From the NCBI GenBank assembly GCA_947475855.1, contig CANJPN010000300.1, positions 1-7,600 on the forward strand: a stretch of 7,600 nucleotides of DNA, in the 5' to 3' direction. Numbering within the stretch: position 1 is the first letter of the stretch; each line of letters starts with the position of its first letter. Below, piece by piece: positions 6,814 to 7,600 of this stretch. The DNA comes from Bradyrhizobiaceae bacterium. Lineage in GTDB: Bacteria > Pseudomonadota > Alphaproteobacteria > Rhizobiales > Hyphomicrobiaceae. The notes under the pieces were generated by a model. It worked only from the letters and a program-made list of their open reading frames with translations. It was not told where the DNA came from and did not search any database. The translations under genes were made by a program, and so were the position numbers.

Positions 6814-7145
6814 CTTCGGGTACCATCAACGCCTGCGCTGACTTTCAGCCAAATACCAATCAGCGGACGCATTGCAACGCCATCTTTGCCTAGTCAGCGT
6901 AGGTCGGTATTGGCCCACTGCCGAATCTCGCTGGTCGGCTGCTTGCGGGGGTGTCTCTGCCGTGGAACCGAACGCGCGAGAGGGCTGCGCGGTACTGTCC
7001 AGTTTTTTTCGAACGTGCGAGGCAGATGGCGATGGCTGCCAGGCAGCCCATGACCTGAAGCTGGCTTGCGCATGGCTCGCAGGGCATGCACGCCCTGACA
7101 TCGGTTTTCGCAAGTTGCCGACGAATCCGAGTAGAATTCGAACAG
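6814..7145. other. Gene-free remnant region between transposase relic and adaptor gene
   Basis: Several short frames are open on both strands here, but none has recognisable protein character or a convincing ribosome site, and they overlap one another. The stretch carries an imperfect palindrome ACTGTCCAGT (6994-7003) followed by a run of seven T. Inverted arms ACTG/CAGT of this kind occur in operators of TetR-type regulators of efflux genes, but no regulator is present, so this is only a note. AGGGC/GCCCT arms at 7081-7096 form a short palindrome without a T run. The region sits directly after the adaptor's stop codon, where a pump gene would often be. Confidence 0.45.
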
Positions 7146-7600
7146 CTACCGAGTCGGGGTCTGCGCGCCGTCACCGGACATTCTTGTACCGATGGCCGAG
7201 GCTCCGATCACCTTGACCAGATCGCCTTGCGAAATACCGTCCGGCGGTGTTTCGACCACGCGGTCGGCGAGGACCAGGCCGGTGCCGATCTCGACGACCT
7301 TGCCGAGATCCCTGCTGATCGTCACGGTCTTCAGCACGACGCGGCTGTCGTCGCCCACGACGGCGACCCGCAGGCCGGACTTATCGAAAATGAGCGCGCT
7401 GGCCGGCACGTTGATCGTGGTTTCTGGCGAAGTGATTTCGAGGCGAACGGTTGCAAAGGCGCCGGTCATCAGCTCGCCCTTGGCGTTATCCACGGCGAGC
7501 TGCATGCGCGTCGTGCCTGATGCGGGGTCGACCGATTGAGCCGAGGATTCGATCGTCGCCAGAAAAGGGCGTCCGGGATATTCGGGTACATTTACGCGCG
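7146..7600 (-). CDS. RND efflux periplasmic adaptor (membrane fusion protein), C-terminal part
   Basis: The last 150 residues of an RND-type periplasmic adaptor (HlyD/AcrA-like), running off the right edge; the visible frame begins at base 7598 with RVNVPEYPGRPF. The beta-barrel and membrane-proximal parts show family segments: VDPASGTTRMQLAVDN, GELMTGAFATVRLEI, INVPASALIFDKSG, RVAVVGDDSRV and a final LADRVVETPPDGISQGDLV. Such adaptors link an inner-membrane RND pump with an outer-membrane channel in drug or metal export; lipoyl and hairpin domains and the signal peptide lie outside the window. The protein ends with a short polar tail and a TAG at 7148-7146. No pump gene follows on the same strand; instead there is non-coding sequence and a transposase relic, so the operon either ends here or has been cut short by rearrangement. 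Confidence 0.88.
   Translation of the reverse strand, partial: RVNVPEYPGRPFLATIESSAQSVDPASGTTRMQLAVDNAKGELMTGAFATVRLEITSPETTINVPASALIFDKSGLRVAVVGDDSRVVLKTVTISRDLGKVVEIGTGLVLADRVVETPPDGISQGDLVKVIGASAIGTRMSGDGAQTPTR

Noticed and set aside
6826..7216. Several short overlapping frames on both strands
   Set aside because: None has a recognisable motif, a good ribosome site or a clear advantage over the others; some run into the adaptor gene in antisense.
1..7600. CRISPR array, tRNA or rRNA genes, integrase attachment site
   Set aside because: No regularly spaced repeats, no tRNA-like cloverleaf and no integrase or flanking direct repeats of convincing length were seen.

Overview
The window is GC-rich with long, densely packed reading frames. 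Protein character (a COG2509-type flavoprotein, an RND adaptor ending, an IS1380-type relic) suggests an alphaproteobacterium, probably Hyphomicrobiales such as the Bradyrhizobium group. This is a judgement from protein flavour and composition only; no marker gene or RNA gene is present.

Layout. (1) 1-801, plus strand: the 3' part of a zinc metalloprotease (HExxH) carrying two YARHG domains, cut by the left edge. (2) 808-2496, minus strand: a complete FAD-dependent dehydrogenase of the COG2509 type, convergent with the first gene and separated from it by 6 bases. (3) 2497-2953: a non-coding stretch with two tandem GGCGGGT/ACCCGCC palindromes. (4) 2954-6302, minus strand: a three-gene operon read in the order ABC ATPase (4710-6302), eight-helix membrane protein (3745-4644), TIR-domain protein (2954-3748). 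(5) 6400-6813: a decayed fragment of an IS1380-like transposase just upstream of the operon. (6) 6814-7145: no gene recognised. (7) 7146-7600, minus strand: the C-terminal part of an RND efflux periplasmic adaptor, cut by the right edge.

The operon is the point of interest. The TIR protein begins with a small helical domain that looks like Effector-Associated Domain 11 (EAD11), one of the adaptor domains proposed to bring effectors and sensors of prokaryotic conflict systems together by like-with-like binding. The ABC ATPase begins with a domain of the same pattern, joined to its intact nucleotide-binding domain by a long Pro/Ser/Ala-rich linker. The membrane protein gene lies between them and overlaps the TIR gene by ATGA. 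The simplest model is a membrane-anchored ABC module that senses or transduces a signal and recruits or releases a TIR NADase through EAD-EAD contact, giving an immune or suicide system. I know of no named defence system with exactly this composition, but I could not search.

Context fits an accessory island: sampled lines in the membrane gene are about 53-62% G+C against about 70% in the COG2509 gene, a transposase relic lies next to the promoter end, and the adaptor gene beyond it has no pump gene following it.
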